Virus record (IMG/VR): IMGVR_UViG_3300017818_000072
Location: 1-29,529 of that record
Source of the DNA: a virus
Direction: 5' to 3' (one strand)
DNA length: 29,529 nt
Positions 1-7,164 of this stretch are shown piece by piece. How positions within the stretch are numbered: the first letter of the stretch is position 1; the number at the start of each line of letters is the position of its first letter. The position numbers and the translations under genes were made by a program. A model generated the notes under the pieces. The model was not told the DNA's origin and ran no database searches. It worked only from the letters and a program-made list of their open reading frames with translations.

Positions 1-2
1 GC

Positions 3-2432
3 TTGGAAGTATTGGAAGATGTAAATGTAGATGCTACGACATTTAGAACACCAAATCTAATTCTAAAAACAACCGCAGCAGGTATATGCGAATTTGTAGA
101 GCCTATTGAGACTGTAAGAGGACTATTAGATGTTGTACAAACACCAACTGCACTAGATCCTATTACTACACAAGGACTAGTTCTTACAAGTTTAGGAATG
201 GGTTCAGATCAATATGAATTCCAACTTCCTAACATACTTACAGATTATATTGTAGGCTGGAACCCAGTCAATGATAATGCTATAGGAGCAGTATTAACTG
301 TCACAGGCGCAGGTAACTTCCAATTTGAAATGCCATCTGTAGCTAGACTAGACGATGTAAATGTAGGCAATGCTGTAACACCAAACACTGTATTAATGAG
401 TGATACAGCGGGTAATTATACATTTGAAAATATAAACTTCAATCATTTATTGAATATTGATTATGCTAACAGCACACAAAATAATTGGAGTTTGGCAAGC
501 GACGGAGACGGAACTTATAGCTTTAAACAGCCACTTCTAAAAACTACAGAAGATGTTGATACACTAACTAATGATCCACGTAACGTAGATGATTTAGTTA
601 TGACATCACGTGGCGATGGCACATTTGGATTCAAAAGACTAGACTTTGATTCATTTGCTTCAGTAACAACTACAGGCGCTGGTGCTGGCTATATAATGAT
701 TACAGACGGTAGTGATAACTTCTCATTTATACAACCTTTGATGAGAACATTACAGGATGTTACAAATGGAACAACTGCTGGCAGCGAGATAAATTGGGTA
801 CTAGCAAGTAACGGTAATGGCACTTTTAGCTTTAAAGATATTGCTAACAACTTGTTCAACAGACGATGGGAAGACTTTGATTATGACACTACAGTTCATC
901 CTGTAACAGGCACAACTTATGCCCCAACTACTACACCTAATCTAGTATTTGTAACAGACGGAGATGAAACATATAGCTTCAAGTTTCCTACTTTAGACTT
1001 TTTAGTTGATATAGATGACACAACTAATAATCCTAAAACAACAGAGAACCTTGTGCTAACAAGCACTGGAACAAATGGAACTTATATGTTCAAAGAGGCT
1101 GAGCCACGCATTCAAAACCTGCGTAACTTAGACGCTTCAACAAATAATCCAGACATTGTTCCTAATTTGGTATTGACAAGTAAGGGTGACGGAACATATC
1201 ATTTTAGCACATTCAACGAGTTCAATAACTTACCAGACGTAGATACAATTACTAATGATCCAAAGACTACTGCTAATAAGATTATGATATCTACAGGCAC
1301 TGGTAACGCAACAGATCCTTATTATAAATTTGTAGATCAAGAACTTGAATACGCAACTGATGTAGATTTTACAGACGCAACCAACGCTGACTATGTTCTA
1401 ACAAGCCGAGGCGGAGGTGCGTATAATTTTGTAGAACCAAACACTCTTATTACAAAAACACTTGTTGGGCTAACTGATATTGACTTTACACCTGATGGTA
1501 TTGATGACTATCAAACTGTAATGGGTCTTGTATTAACTACTGATGGAATGGGTGGATTCAACTTTAGAAATCCATCAGATTGGATGACTAGACTTGATAA
1601 TATGTATGATGTCAATACTACTGTAACACAATCCGTTGGAACTACTGTCAAAGCAGATAGGACATACGCAGACCCAATCAATCCATTACTACCGCCTTCA
1701 TCGACAGCCATACCAGGATTAATGTTAGTGTCAAATGGCGATGCAACTTATGATTTTATCTATCCTGAGTTGAGACTAATGGTAGATTTAGATACTGTAA
1801 CAAATGATCCTTTGACTACTGAAGGACTGTTTTTATTGAGCGATGGAAATGGTGAATTTAACTTTGGGTCATCTATTCCAGGATCACTTACAGTAGGAGA
1901 TTTGCAAATAGCGGTAACAGCAAATAATGAAATAGATACACTTAGCATGGATCTCATACTTGACTCAGCTACAGGGCAAACTATTGTAGATGATGACTTG
2001 AGTGTGTCTGGTAGTGTAGTAGTTGGTGGAGATTTAACAGTACAAGGCACAACTACAACAGTCAATTCAACTACTGTTACTATTGACGATCCAATATTTA
2101 CATTGGGCGGAGACGAGCCACAAACAGTGGCGGATACAATGGATCGCGGTATTGAATATCAATGGCACGATGGCACAGATCCAAAGCTAGGATTTTTTGG
2201 TTGGGACAAATCAGCACAAGCATTTACCTTTATCCCAGATGCCACCAATATAGCTGAAGAATTTAGTGGATTACCAGGTGATATTATAGTAAATGATATT
2301 GATGCTACAAATATTGACGCTACAGAAATGATTACAACAAAAGACATTCAAATAGCTGAAACAGGAACGCTAAGAGAATTACCTATAGCGACAGAAGAAT
2401 TTGCCCTAGTGATGGCGATTGCACTTGGTTGA
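3..2432 (+). CDS. Large repeat-containing tail fibre/structural protein (5'-truncated)
   Basis: The frame is open from the left edge, so the true start lies outside; the first TTG codon at base 3 is not a convincing start. Residues 1 to about 620 are some 16 degenerate units of 30-55 residues, each of the form D-V/I-D...TNDP.TT..LVLTS.GDGTY.F. This 'value/rendered output' repeat is common in long phage tail fibres. From about residue 629 the protein switches to the shared QIAVTANNEIDT module and then, at about 683-760, to a TTTVNSTTVTIDDP..TLGGD module also found in the genes at 4420 and 15618. The C-terminus is hydrophobic and short. The function as a fibre or baseplate-attached structural protein is inferred from repeats and context; no enzyme signature is visible. 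A late promoter overlaps its stop codon. Confidence 0.75.
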   Translation: MEVLEDVNVDATTFRTPNLILKTTAAGICEFVEPIETVRGLLDVVQTPTALDPITTQGLVLTSLGMGSDQYEFQLPNILTDYIVGWNPVNDNAIGAVLTVTGAGNFQFEMPSVARLDDVNVGNAVTPNTVLMSDTAGNYTFENINFNHLLNIDYANSTQNNWSLASDGDGTYSFKQPLLKTTEDVDTLTNDPRNVDDLVMTSRGDGTFGFKRLDFDSFASVTTTGAGAGYIMITDGSDNFSFIQPLMRTLQDVTNGTTAGSEINWVLASNGNGTFSFKDIANNLFNRRWEDFDYDTTVHPVTGTTYAPTTTPNLVFVTDGDETYSFKFPTLDFLVDIDDTTNNPKTTENLVLTSTGTNGTYMFKEAEPRIQNLRNLDASTNNPDIVPNLVLTSKGDGTYHFSTFNEFNNLPDVDTITNDPKTTANKIMISTGTGNATDPYYKFVDQELEYATDVDFTDATNADYVLTSRGGGAYNFVEPNTLITKTLVGLTDIDFTPDGIDDYQTVMGLVLTTDGMGGFNFRNPSDWMTRLDNMYDVNTTVTQSVGTTVKADRTYADPINPLLPPSSTAIPGLMLVSNGDATYDFIYPELRLMVDLDTVTNDPLTTEGLFLLSDGNGEFNFGSSIPGSLTVGDLQIAVTANNEIDTLSMDLILDSATGQTIVDDDLSVSGSVVVGGDLTVQGTTTTVNSTTVTIDDPIFTLGGDEPQTVADTMDRGIEYQWHDGTDPKLGFFGWDKSAQAFTFIPDATNIAEEFSGLPGDIIVNDIDATNIDATEMITTKDIQIAETGTLRELPIATEEFALVMAIALG

Positions 2433-2438
2433 TAAATA
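2431..2438 (+). promoter_or_regulatory. T4-type late promoter GATAAATA
   Basis: GATAAATA begins inside the TGA stop of the preceding gene and lies 22 bases before the ATG at 2461. In T4 the TATAAATA box spans about -13 to -6, which would place the start of transcription near 2444 and leave a short leader with the AAGGA ribosome-binding site at 2450-2454. Confidence 0.65.
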
Positions 2439-2460
2439 ATAGTAGAGATAAGGATTATAA

Positions 2461-2805
2461 ATGGCAAATAATTTCAAGAATGCAGGCACAAACGGAATAT
2501 CAACTGATCCATCTAACCCAACAGTATTATATACTGCCAATAACGGAACGCCTGTAAATTCAATCTTATTAGAATTAGATATTGCTAACGTAGGTACAAA
2601 CATTGCGAATGTTACTGTATTGCTAAATGATGTTAGCGCAGGTACCCAATATCATATTGTAAAAGATGCAGAAGTTCCAGTAAAAGGAACCCTAAAGATT
2701 ATTTCAGGACAAAAAATAGTATTGAATCTTGGAGATGAAATACATCTATACTCAAACTTTGCAACATTAGATGCACTAGCATCTATACTTGAGGATGTAG
2801 CATGA
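2461..2805 (+). CDS. Small virion-associated protein, marine T4-like type
   Basis: 114 residues starting MANNFKNAG, with an AAGGA ribosome-binding site 6 bases upstream and its own late promoter. The layout resembles small structural proteins that, from memory, sit beside fibre genes in marine T4-like phages: an N-terminal NNFKNA, a 'TVLYTANNGT' strand, a central beta-rich 'VTVLLND.S....YHIVKDAEVP' segment and a 'SGQKIVLNLGDEIHLYSN' C-terminal half. It is predicted to be an all-beta jelly-roll-like protein without signal peptide or membrane segment. It overlaps the next gene by ATGA, suggesting translational coupling. The role (fibre connector or decoration) is inference. Confidence 0.65.
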   Translation: MANNFKNAGTNGISTDPSNPTVLYTANNGTPVNSILLELDIANVGTNIANVTVLLNDVSAGTQYHIVKDAEVPVKGTLKIISGQKIVLNLGDEIHLYSNFATLDALASILEDVA

Positions 2806-3017
2806 TCCGAGAAGAAACTAATCTAGAGTATATTGGAACTTTTGGTAACGATGATATAGATTATATAGATTTAGCTAACAACAATTGGCTTATATCATTG
2901 ACAGTATTTCCATTTTATAGAACTGACGGAGCATTTAGCCCAATATGTTTAAATAGAGCTGGTAACGTACCATTTACAAACTGGGATGGCAGCGAAACAG
3001 AAGTTAAGGTGAATTAA
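2802..3017 (+). CDS. Small hypothetical protein coupled to 2461 gene
   Basis: 71 residues, acidic and aromatic (M-I-R-E-E-T at the start, several W/Y/F), starting at the ATGA overlap with the previous stop. I do not recognise a family. The next fibre-like gene starts 2 bases after its stop, so it sits inside a tight operon. The opening IREET resembles the R-E-E near the C-termini of the proteins at 7165 and 20399 (SREETATQV, VREESGTDV), but the match is too short to be evidence of homology. It may be a small connector or chaperone for the adjoining fibre. Confidence 0.6.
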   Translation: MIREETNLEYIGTFGNDDIDYIDLANNNWLISLTVFPFYRTDGAFSPICLNRAGNVPFTNWDGSETEVKVN

Positions 3018-3019
3018 AT

Positions 3020-4405
3020 ATGGCACAAGTTGAATTAGTAAAAGCAATTAAAACGTCTGGAATAGTAACTGCCTTAGGCGAACTAGCACCAGGTGATTTT
3101 TTCTTATTGCGAGGAGATGCAGGAGAAGGAGGCGGTTTTTATGTCAATAACTCAGCTAACTCATTCTCAACACAAATAGTTGGAGCAGAAGTAGCATCAA
3201 ATATTAAGCTAACGCTACCACCTACAGTAGGTAATCCAGGAGAAGTATTACAAACAGACGGAGCAGGTGTATTAACATTTACATCAAGCCCATCTATTTC
3301 TTCTCTTACTATTAGTGGAGACTTAGCAGTAGGCGGCAATTTTGATTTGACAGGAAATATTACTATTGGCGGAAATTCCAATGCTGGTGATGCTGCTACA
3401 GATACATTGACTATTGCTGCTGACATTACATCAAATATTATTCCAGATGTAGATGATACATATGATCTTGGAAGCACAACACAACAATGGAAAGATCTCT
3501 ACATCAACGGAAAAGCAACTATTGATACTTTACAGATTGATGAAAATTCTACTTTGCTAGGAACACTATCAGTTGCAGGAGCTACTACACTAAGCTCAAC
3601 ATTAGGTGTTACTTCAAACACTACTGTAGGCGGAACTTTGGGAGTTTCTGGAGCTACTACACTAAGCTCAACATTAGGTGTTACGGGAGCTACTACATTA
3701 GGAAATACTCTTAGTGTTACAGGAGCTACTAATATAAACAACAATTTGTCTGTTTCTGGAACTGCTGGTATTACAGGCGCTACGCAAATAGACGGTGCTT
3801 TGACAGTCTTAAGTGCTAGTAATTTAGTCACTACTACAGTGACAGGCGGTTTTAATGTAGTAGGTAATAGTGGTTTAGACGGAACGCTTACTGTAACCGG
3901 AGATACTACATTAGGAGCTCAACTAGCGGTAGTAGGACAATCAACATTCCTTGGAACATTTATAGCAGCAGGAGCAGAAAACTATCTTGGCAATAATTCA
4001 GATGATAGAGTAGCAATATATGGTCTCGTAAACTCTGATATTGTGCCAGACACAGATTTAGCTCGATCTTTAGGATCTCCATCTACTTATTGGCAGTATG
4101 CTTATATTGGTGGATTACTTTCTCAAAATACAGCAGTTGGCAATATCCAAACTGCTGTAACAACTAGCAACACTATTGATACTGACGCTGGCAATTTAAT
4201 AATAGATTCAGCTGGGGGAACAGTACAAATAAATGACAATATCGAAATACAAGGTTCAGCTAAAATTACTGACACAGTATATTTGGGCAACTGGACTATT
4301 CAAACAAACGCCAGTAATGATATATTATTCTCTATTGGCGGAACTGTAATGTTTAAAATGGATTCTACTGGTGTCTTCCAGAGCGGAACCGATGTAACTA
4401 TATAA
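3020..4405 (+). CDS. Collagen-like/triplet-repeat tail fibre protein
   Basis: 461 residues. The N-terminus (AQVELVKAIKTSGIVTALGELAPGDFFLLRGDAGEGGG region) is followed by a 'GEVLQTDGAGVLTF' unit. About residues 140-175 carry the DVDDTYDLGSTTQQWKDLYI motif common in phage fibres. Residues 175-300 are a shaft of short beta repeats of the type L.VTGATTLSSTLGVTGATTL. A second DLARSLG...YW motif and one QIAVT-like copy (VGNIQTAVTTSNTIDT) follow. The end (GNWTIQTNASNDILF..GG) resembles the protein at 5631. The repeats suggest a trimeric beta-helical fibre shaft. Within the shaft a 35-base stretch is exactly repeated in the DNA. Function is inferred from architecture. Confidence 0.75.
   Translation: MAQVELVKAIKTSGIVTALGELAPGDFFLLRGDAGEGGGFYVNNSANSFSTQIVGAEVASNIKLTLPPTVGNPGEVLQTDGAGVLTFTSSPSISSLTISGDLAVGGNFDLTGNITIGGNSNAGDAATDTLTIAADITSNIIPDVDDTYDLGSTTQQWKDLYINGKATIDTLQIDENSTLLGTLSVAGATTLSSTLGVTSNTTVGGTLGVSGATTLSSTLGVTGATTLGNTLSVTGATNINNNLSVSGTAGITGATQIDGALTVLSASNLVTTTVTGGFNVVGNSGLDGTLTVTGDTTLGAQLAVVGQSTFLGTFIAAGAENYLGNNSDDRVAIYGLVNSDIVPDTDLARSLGSPSTYWQYAYIGGLLSQNTAVGNIQTAVTTSNTIDTDAGNLIIDSAGGTVQINDNIEIQGSAKITDTVYLGNWTIQTNASNDILFSIGGTVMFKMDSTGVFQSGTDVTI
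3578..3684 (+). repeat. 35-base direct repeat within fibre gene
   Basis: Bases 3578-3612 and 3650-3684 are identical (35 of 35, period 72 bases), encoding two GATTLSSTLGVT units. A close relative of the same DNA occurs at about 16757-16785 in the gene at 15618, so the repeat is shared between genes as well as within this one. Confidence 0.85.
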
Positions 4406-4419
4406 TAAGGAGTATATAA

Positions 4420-5619
4420 ATGGCAGTTTCATTAAATCAATTAAATACCGACTATGAAAAAAGCCTAGCCGCTTTTGGAATGGAAACAACAGGCGCCAAC
4501 AGAGGAACTTTTGCTGGCGGATCATCAACAGTAACAGGCACACATCTTGGAACAAATGTTCCTTTGATGACGGGTCTTTCCAACATGGATACAAGTGTTG
4601 AAAATATTAAAGTTGATTCAGTATCACAAACCAGAGCTACTGGACAAACTATTGCTTCACCACTAACATTAAGCAATACTTTGACTGTGGCTCAACCTTC
4701 AACCTTCAGCAGTAATCTAACGGTTATTGGTAATTTGATTGTAGGCGGTACAACTACAACTGTCAATTCACAACAAGTTACAATTGACGACCCAGTTATG
4801 ACACTAGGTGGTGATATAGCTCCTACTACAAACGACGGATTAGATCGCGGTATTGAATACCGATGGCATGATGGAGCTGGTGCAAAAATTGGTTATTTTG
4901 GCTTTAGCCGAGCCGATAATGCTTTTACATTTATTCCTGACGCTACGAACACTAGCGAATCATTTAGCGGAATGAAAGGCAACATTGTAGTAAATGATGG
5001 AACATTCAATACTGTAACAGCAAATTCTTTTGTTGGACCAGTTGGTGGCAATGCTGATACTGCTACTCAACTAGAAAATTCTTTGACTGTAAATTTTATT
5101 GGCACATATGCTACAGGTTCAACAGGTGCTTTTACTGGTAACGAAGGAAGCATTGATGTAACACTAACAGCTCTGCAAGCTGACAAATGGACTAATCCTA
5201 TTACTGTTACATATATTGACGACGAAGCTAATTTAGGTGATGTTGTTGGATCAGTAGGATTCGATGGCACAGCCAATAAGCCAGATATCAAACTAAATGT
5301 CAAAAGAGCAGAGAAATGGAAAACTGCTAGAACTATTACATTAGGTGGAGATACTACAGGTAGCGTAACATTGGACGGTACTGCTGATGTAAATCTTGCA
5401 GTAACTGTAACAGAACTTCCTAACAAGGCTAACATCAGTGGAGATAATACGCAAGATTTTGCAACTAAAACTTTGTCAGTTGGTGCTGGCGGTTGGGCTA
5501 TGGAACAAGATGTTGATGGGAATGTAGTTATTAAGCATGGAACTTCTACGCTTTTCAAGATTACAACAGCAGGTAATGTTCTAGCAGCTGGCGACATTTC
5601 TGCACAGGAAACTTTATAA
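4420..5619 (+). CDS. Modular tail fibre-like structural protein
   Basis: 399 residues, with an AAGGAG ribosome-binding site at 4407-4412. An N-terminal part without recognised motifs (residues 1-75) leads into a short beta repeat (LSNTLTVAQPSTF). Residues 110-185 are the TTTVNSQQVTIDDPVMTLGGD module with GLDRGIEYRWHDG, near-identical to those in the genes at 3 and 15618. Residues 195-355 contain beta-rich text (LTVNFIGTYATGSTGAFTG, then ITLGGDTTGSVTLDGTADVN), typical of long phage tail fibres. The C-terminus (GGWAMEQDVDGNVVIKHGTS) parallels the C-terminal motif of the 3020 protein. Probably a virion fibre component. Confidence 0.7.
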   Translation: MAVSLNQLNTDYEKSLAAFGMETTGANRGTFAGGSSTVTGTHLGTNVPLMTGLSNMDTSVENIKVDSVSQTRATGQTIASPLTLSNTLTVAQPSTFSSNLTVIGNLIVGGTTTTVNSQQVTIDDPVMTLGGDIAPTTNDGLDRGIEYRWHDGAGAKIGYFGFSRADNAFTFIPDATNTSESFSGMKGNIVVNDGTFNTVTANSFVGPVGGNADTATQLENSLTVNFIGTYATGSTGAFTGNEGSIDVTLTALQADKWTNPITVTYIDDEANLGDVVGSVGFDGTANKPDIKLNVKRAEKWKTARTITLGGDTTGSVTLDGTADVNLAVTVTELPNKANISGDNTQDFATKTLSVGAGGWAMEQDVDGNVVIKHGTSTLFKITTAGNVLAAGDISAQETL

Positions 5620-5630
5620 AAGGATTATAA

Positions 5631-6293
5631 ATGGCAATTTCACTAAGTTCAGTCAGTAACCAGCTGGCCCTTACTAATTCAAGTATAGGAATTGATCCAA
5701 GCTCAGGCTCAATTAATGTATCTGGATCACCTGGGACAATTTCTAGCGGAGATTCAGTAGTTCAAAGTTTGGAGAAACTAGATACTGCTATACAAAATTT
5801 AAATTCAGTTGATGCCGGCTTGTCTATGAATAAAGCTGACAAATCAGGAAGTGATTTTTATGGACCAATTGGTATTCAAGCATCTTTTATAAGCTCAACC
5901 AAATGGACATTTTCAGTAAATGCCAGTAATCAACTGATTTTTAACTATAATGGAACTGATGTAGCAACTGTTAATACAGACGGAACCTCATCGTTTGGTG
6001 GATCTACAGCAGTAGTATTACAAACTACTGGAACATTTGATATGTCTGCAGGAACTAATTTCAAATGCACTCCTGCAGGAGCTATAACTATAGGCTTTTC
6101 AAATTTAGTAAATGGACAATCTGGATCTATATATTTTGATAACAGTGGAGGGCACGGAGTTACACAAGGAACTAATGTAAAAATATCAGCCAACGATTTA
6201 TCAGCAATCAATGGAAACGCTGGTATTTATTGGTTAGCATATTTTACTGATGGAACTGATGTGCTTGTAGCCTCTTCAGGATCCTTAACATGA
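5631..6293 (+). CDS. Tail fibre-like protein with C-terminal beta domain
   Basis: 220 residues, preceded by AAAGGA at 5619-5624. Residues 1-65 (ISLSSVSNQLALTNSSIGID...GDSVVQSLEKLDTAI) look like a fibre attachment segment with a short helix. Residues 80-115 carry STKWTFSVNASNQLIFNYNGT, the same motif that ends the 3020 protein and opens the 11569 protein. The remainder (CTPAGAITIGFSNLVNGQSGSIYF...GTNVKISANDLSAINGNAG) is a compact beta domain reminiscent of receptor-binding tips, followed by a YWLAYFTDGTDVLVASSGSL ending. The role is inferred. It overlaps the LamG-like gene by ATGA, so both are likely made together. Confidence 0.65.
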   Translation: MAISLSSVSNQLALTNSSIGIDPSSGSINVSGSPGTISSGDSVVQSLEKLDTAIQNLNSVDAGLSMNKADKSGSDFYGPIGIQASFISSTKWTFSVNASNQLIFNYNGTDVATVNTDGTSSFGGSTAVVLQTTGTFDMSAGTNFKCTPAGAITIGFSNLVNGQSGSIYFDNSGGHGVTQGTNVKISANDLSAINGNAGIYWLAYFTDGTDVLVASSGSLT

Positions 6294-7093
6294 GCTTTCC
6301 GCTGATAAGCCAAACAAATAAAACACCACCTGTTGCAATAACTATGCCAACAGGTAGTTCTCTTGGGACTAATCAGTTTTTAAAATTTCCAAGATCAACA
6401 GGCGGTTCATTTGCTAATAATTTAGGAAGCTCTTTTGTTTTATCAATGTGGGTCAATATACCTGACTTTACAGAAAATAGAGCAATTGCAGGAGCAGCAT
6501 ATCAAGGCAGTGCTGCTCGATCATCTGCTCTTATGATAAGAAGCGATGGCTCTCTACATTATTGGCAACACAATAATGATTCAGGATATAATATAGACCT
6601 ATCTACTGCGTCAGGTATGGTAGCAGGGCAATGGTATCATATACAAGTTAATCATTATAGAAATTCAGCTGATATAACAGATCAAACAGTCACTATCTAT
6701 CGAGACGGTGTAGCAATAATTGGACCTGTAACCGCTTGGACTTCCTTATTCTCAAATCAGCACACTTATCAAGCATTTAATGCAAATACTTCATCAACAG
6801 GCGAACAAATTACGCATACTATTGGAGCTTATATAGGAAATAATGCTGGCTCAATGACACCATACAGTGGAGGAATGAATTTTTGGCGCTGCTATATGAT
6901 TGATGGCGATCAAGGCGATTTCCCAAATCCAAGTAGCTTTATAAGCACAGACTCAAATGGAAATATTGGCGCAATACCATACACGGGTGGATTTGGCACT
7001 AACGGTTACTTTTTAGAAATAGATGGCCCAGTATCAGTCACAGAATTTGATTTATCTGGGAATGGGATAGTTTGGGAGGCGGCTAGTTTCTAA
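6290..7093 (+). CDS. LamG/concanavalin-like adhesin
   Basis: 267 residues. The pattern fits the laminin-G/ConA-like lectin fold (LamG-type, as in PF13385): residues 49-55 (FVLSMWV), 85-91 (SDGSLHY), 110-119 (MVAGQWYHIQ), 133-142 (TVTIYRDGVA) and 194-206 (GGMNFWRCYMIDG) correspond to the usual strands, W-x-H and 'YvDG' elements. No signal peptide or membrane helix is seen, consistent with a virion protein. Such domains typically bind sugars, and here it probably acts as a receptor-binding or decoration lectin. Its start codon is in the ATGA overlap with the upstream gene's stop. Confidence 0.72.
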   Translation: MSFPLISQTNKTPPVAITMPTGSSLGTNQFLKFPRSTGGSFANNLGSSFVLSMWVNIPDFTENRAIAGAAYQGSAARSSALMIRSDGSLHYWQHNNDSGYNIDLSTASGMVAGQWYHIQVNHYRNSADITDQTVTIYRDGVAIIGPVTAWTSLFSNQHTYQAFNANTSSTGEQITHTIGAYIGNNAGSMTPYSGGMNFWRCYMIDGDQGDFPNPSSFISTDSNGNIGAIPYTGGFGTNGYFLEIDGPVSVTEFDLSGNGIVWEAASF

Positions 7094-7095
7094 TA

Positions 7096-7158
7096 ATATC
7101 CTTCGATACGATTTCTATATAAAGATAAATACTTTTATAGAATTATGACGAAGGATAT
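7096..7158 (+). promoter_or_regulatory. Hairpin enclosing late promoter and RBS of 7165 gene
   Basis: A perfect 10-bp inverted repeat (ATATCCTTCG at 7096-7105 with CGAAGGATAT at 7149-7158) encloses a second one (TTCTATA at 7113-7119 with TATAGAA at 7136-7142) that is extended by AAAG/CTTT. The 7-base apical loop 7125-7131 is ATAAATA, the core of the late promoter. The AAGGA ribosome-binding site of the gene at 7165 lies in the 3' arm (7151-7155). RNA reading through from upstream would hide the ribosome-binding site; RNA started at the internal promoter (about 7137) lacks the 5' arms. Confidence 0.7.
7124..7131 (+). promoter_or_regulatory. T4-type late promoter GATAAATA
   Basis: GATAAATA 34 bases before the ATG at 7165, in the loop and loop-closing base of the hairpin described at 7096-7158. 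Predicted transcription start is near 7137. Confidence 0.7.
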
Positions 7159-7164
7159 ACCATA

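Noticed and set aside
2456-2463. TATAAATG at the start codons of 2461, 4420 (4415-4422) and 5631 (5626-5633), resembling a late promoter
   Set aside because: The last base is G, and the motif contains the ATG itself, so transcription would begin inside the gene; it is just an AT-rich spacer after the ribosome-binding site.
5067-5597. Minus-strand open frame of 176 codons (and similar ones at 7653-8156, 16046-16387, 16670-17068)
   Set aside because: They mirror the T/G/A-rich fibre genes, giving V/P/S-rich translations without ribosome-binding sites or promoters; shadows of the real genes.
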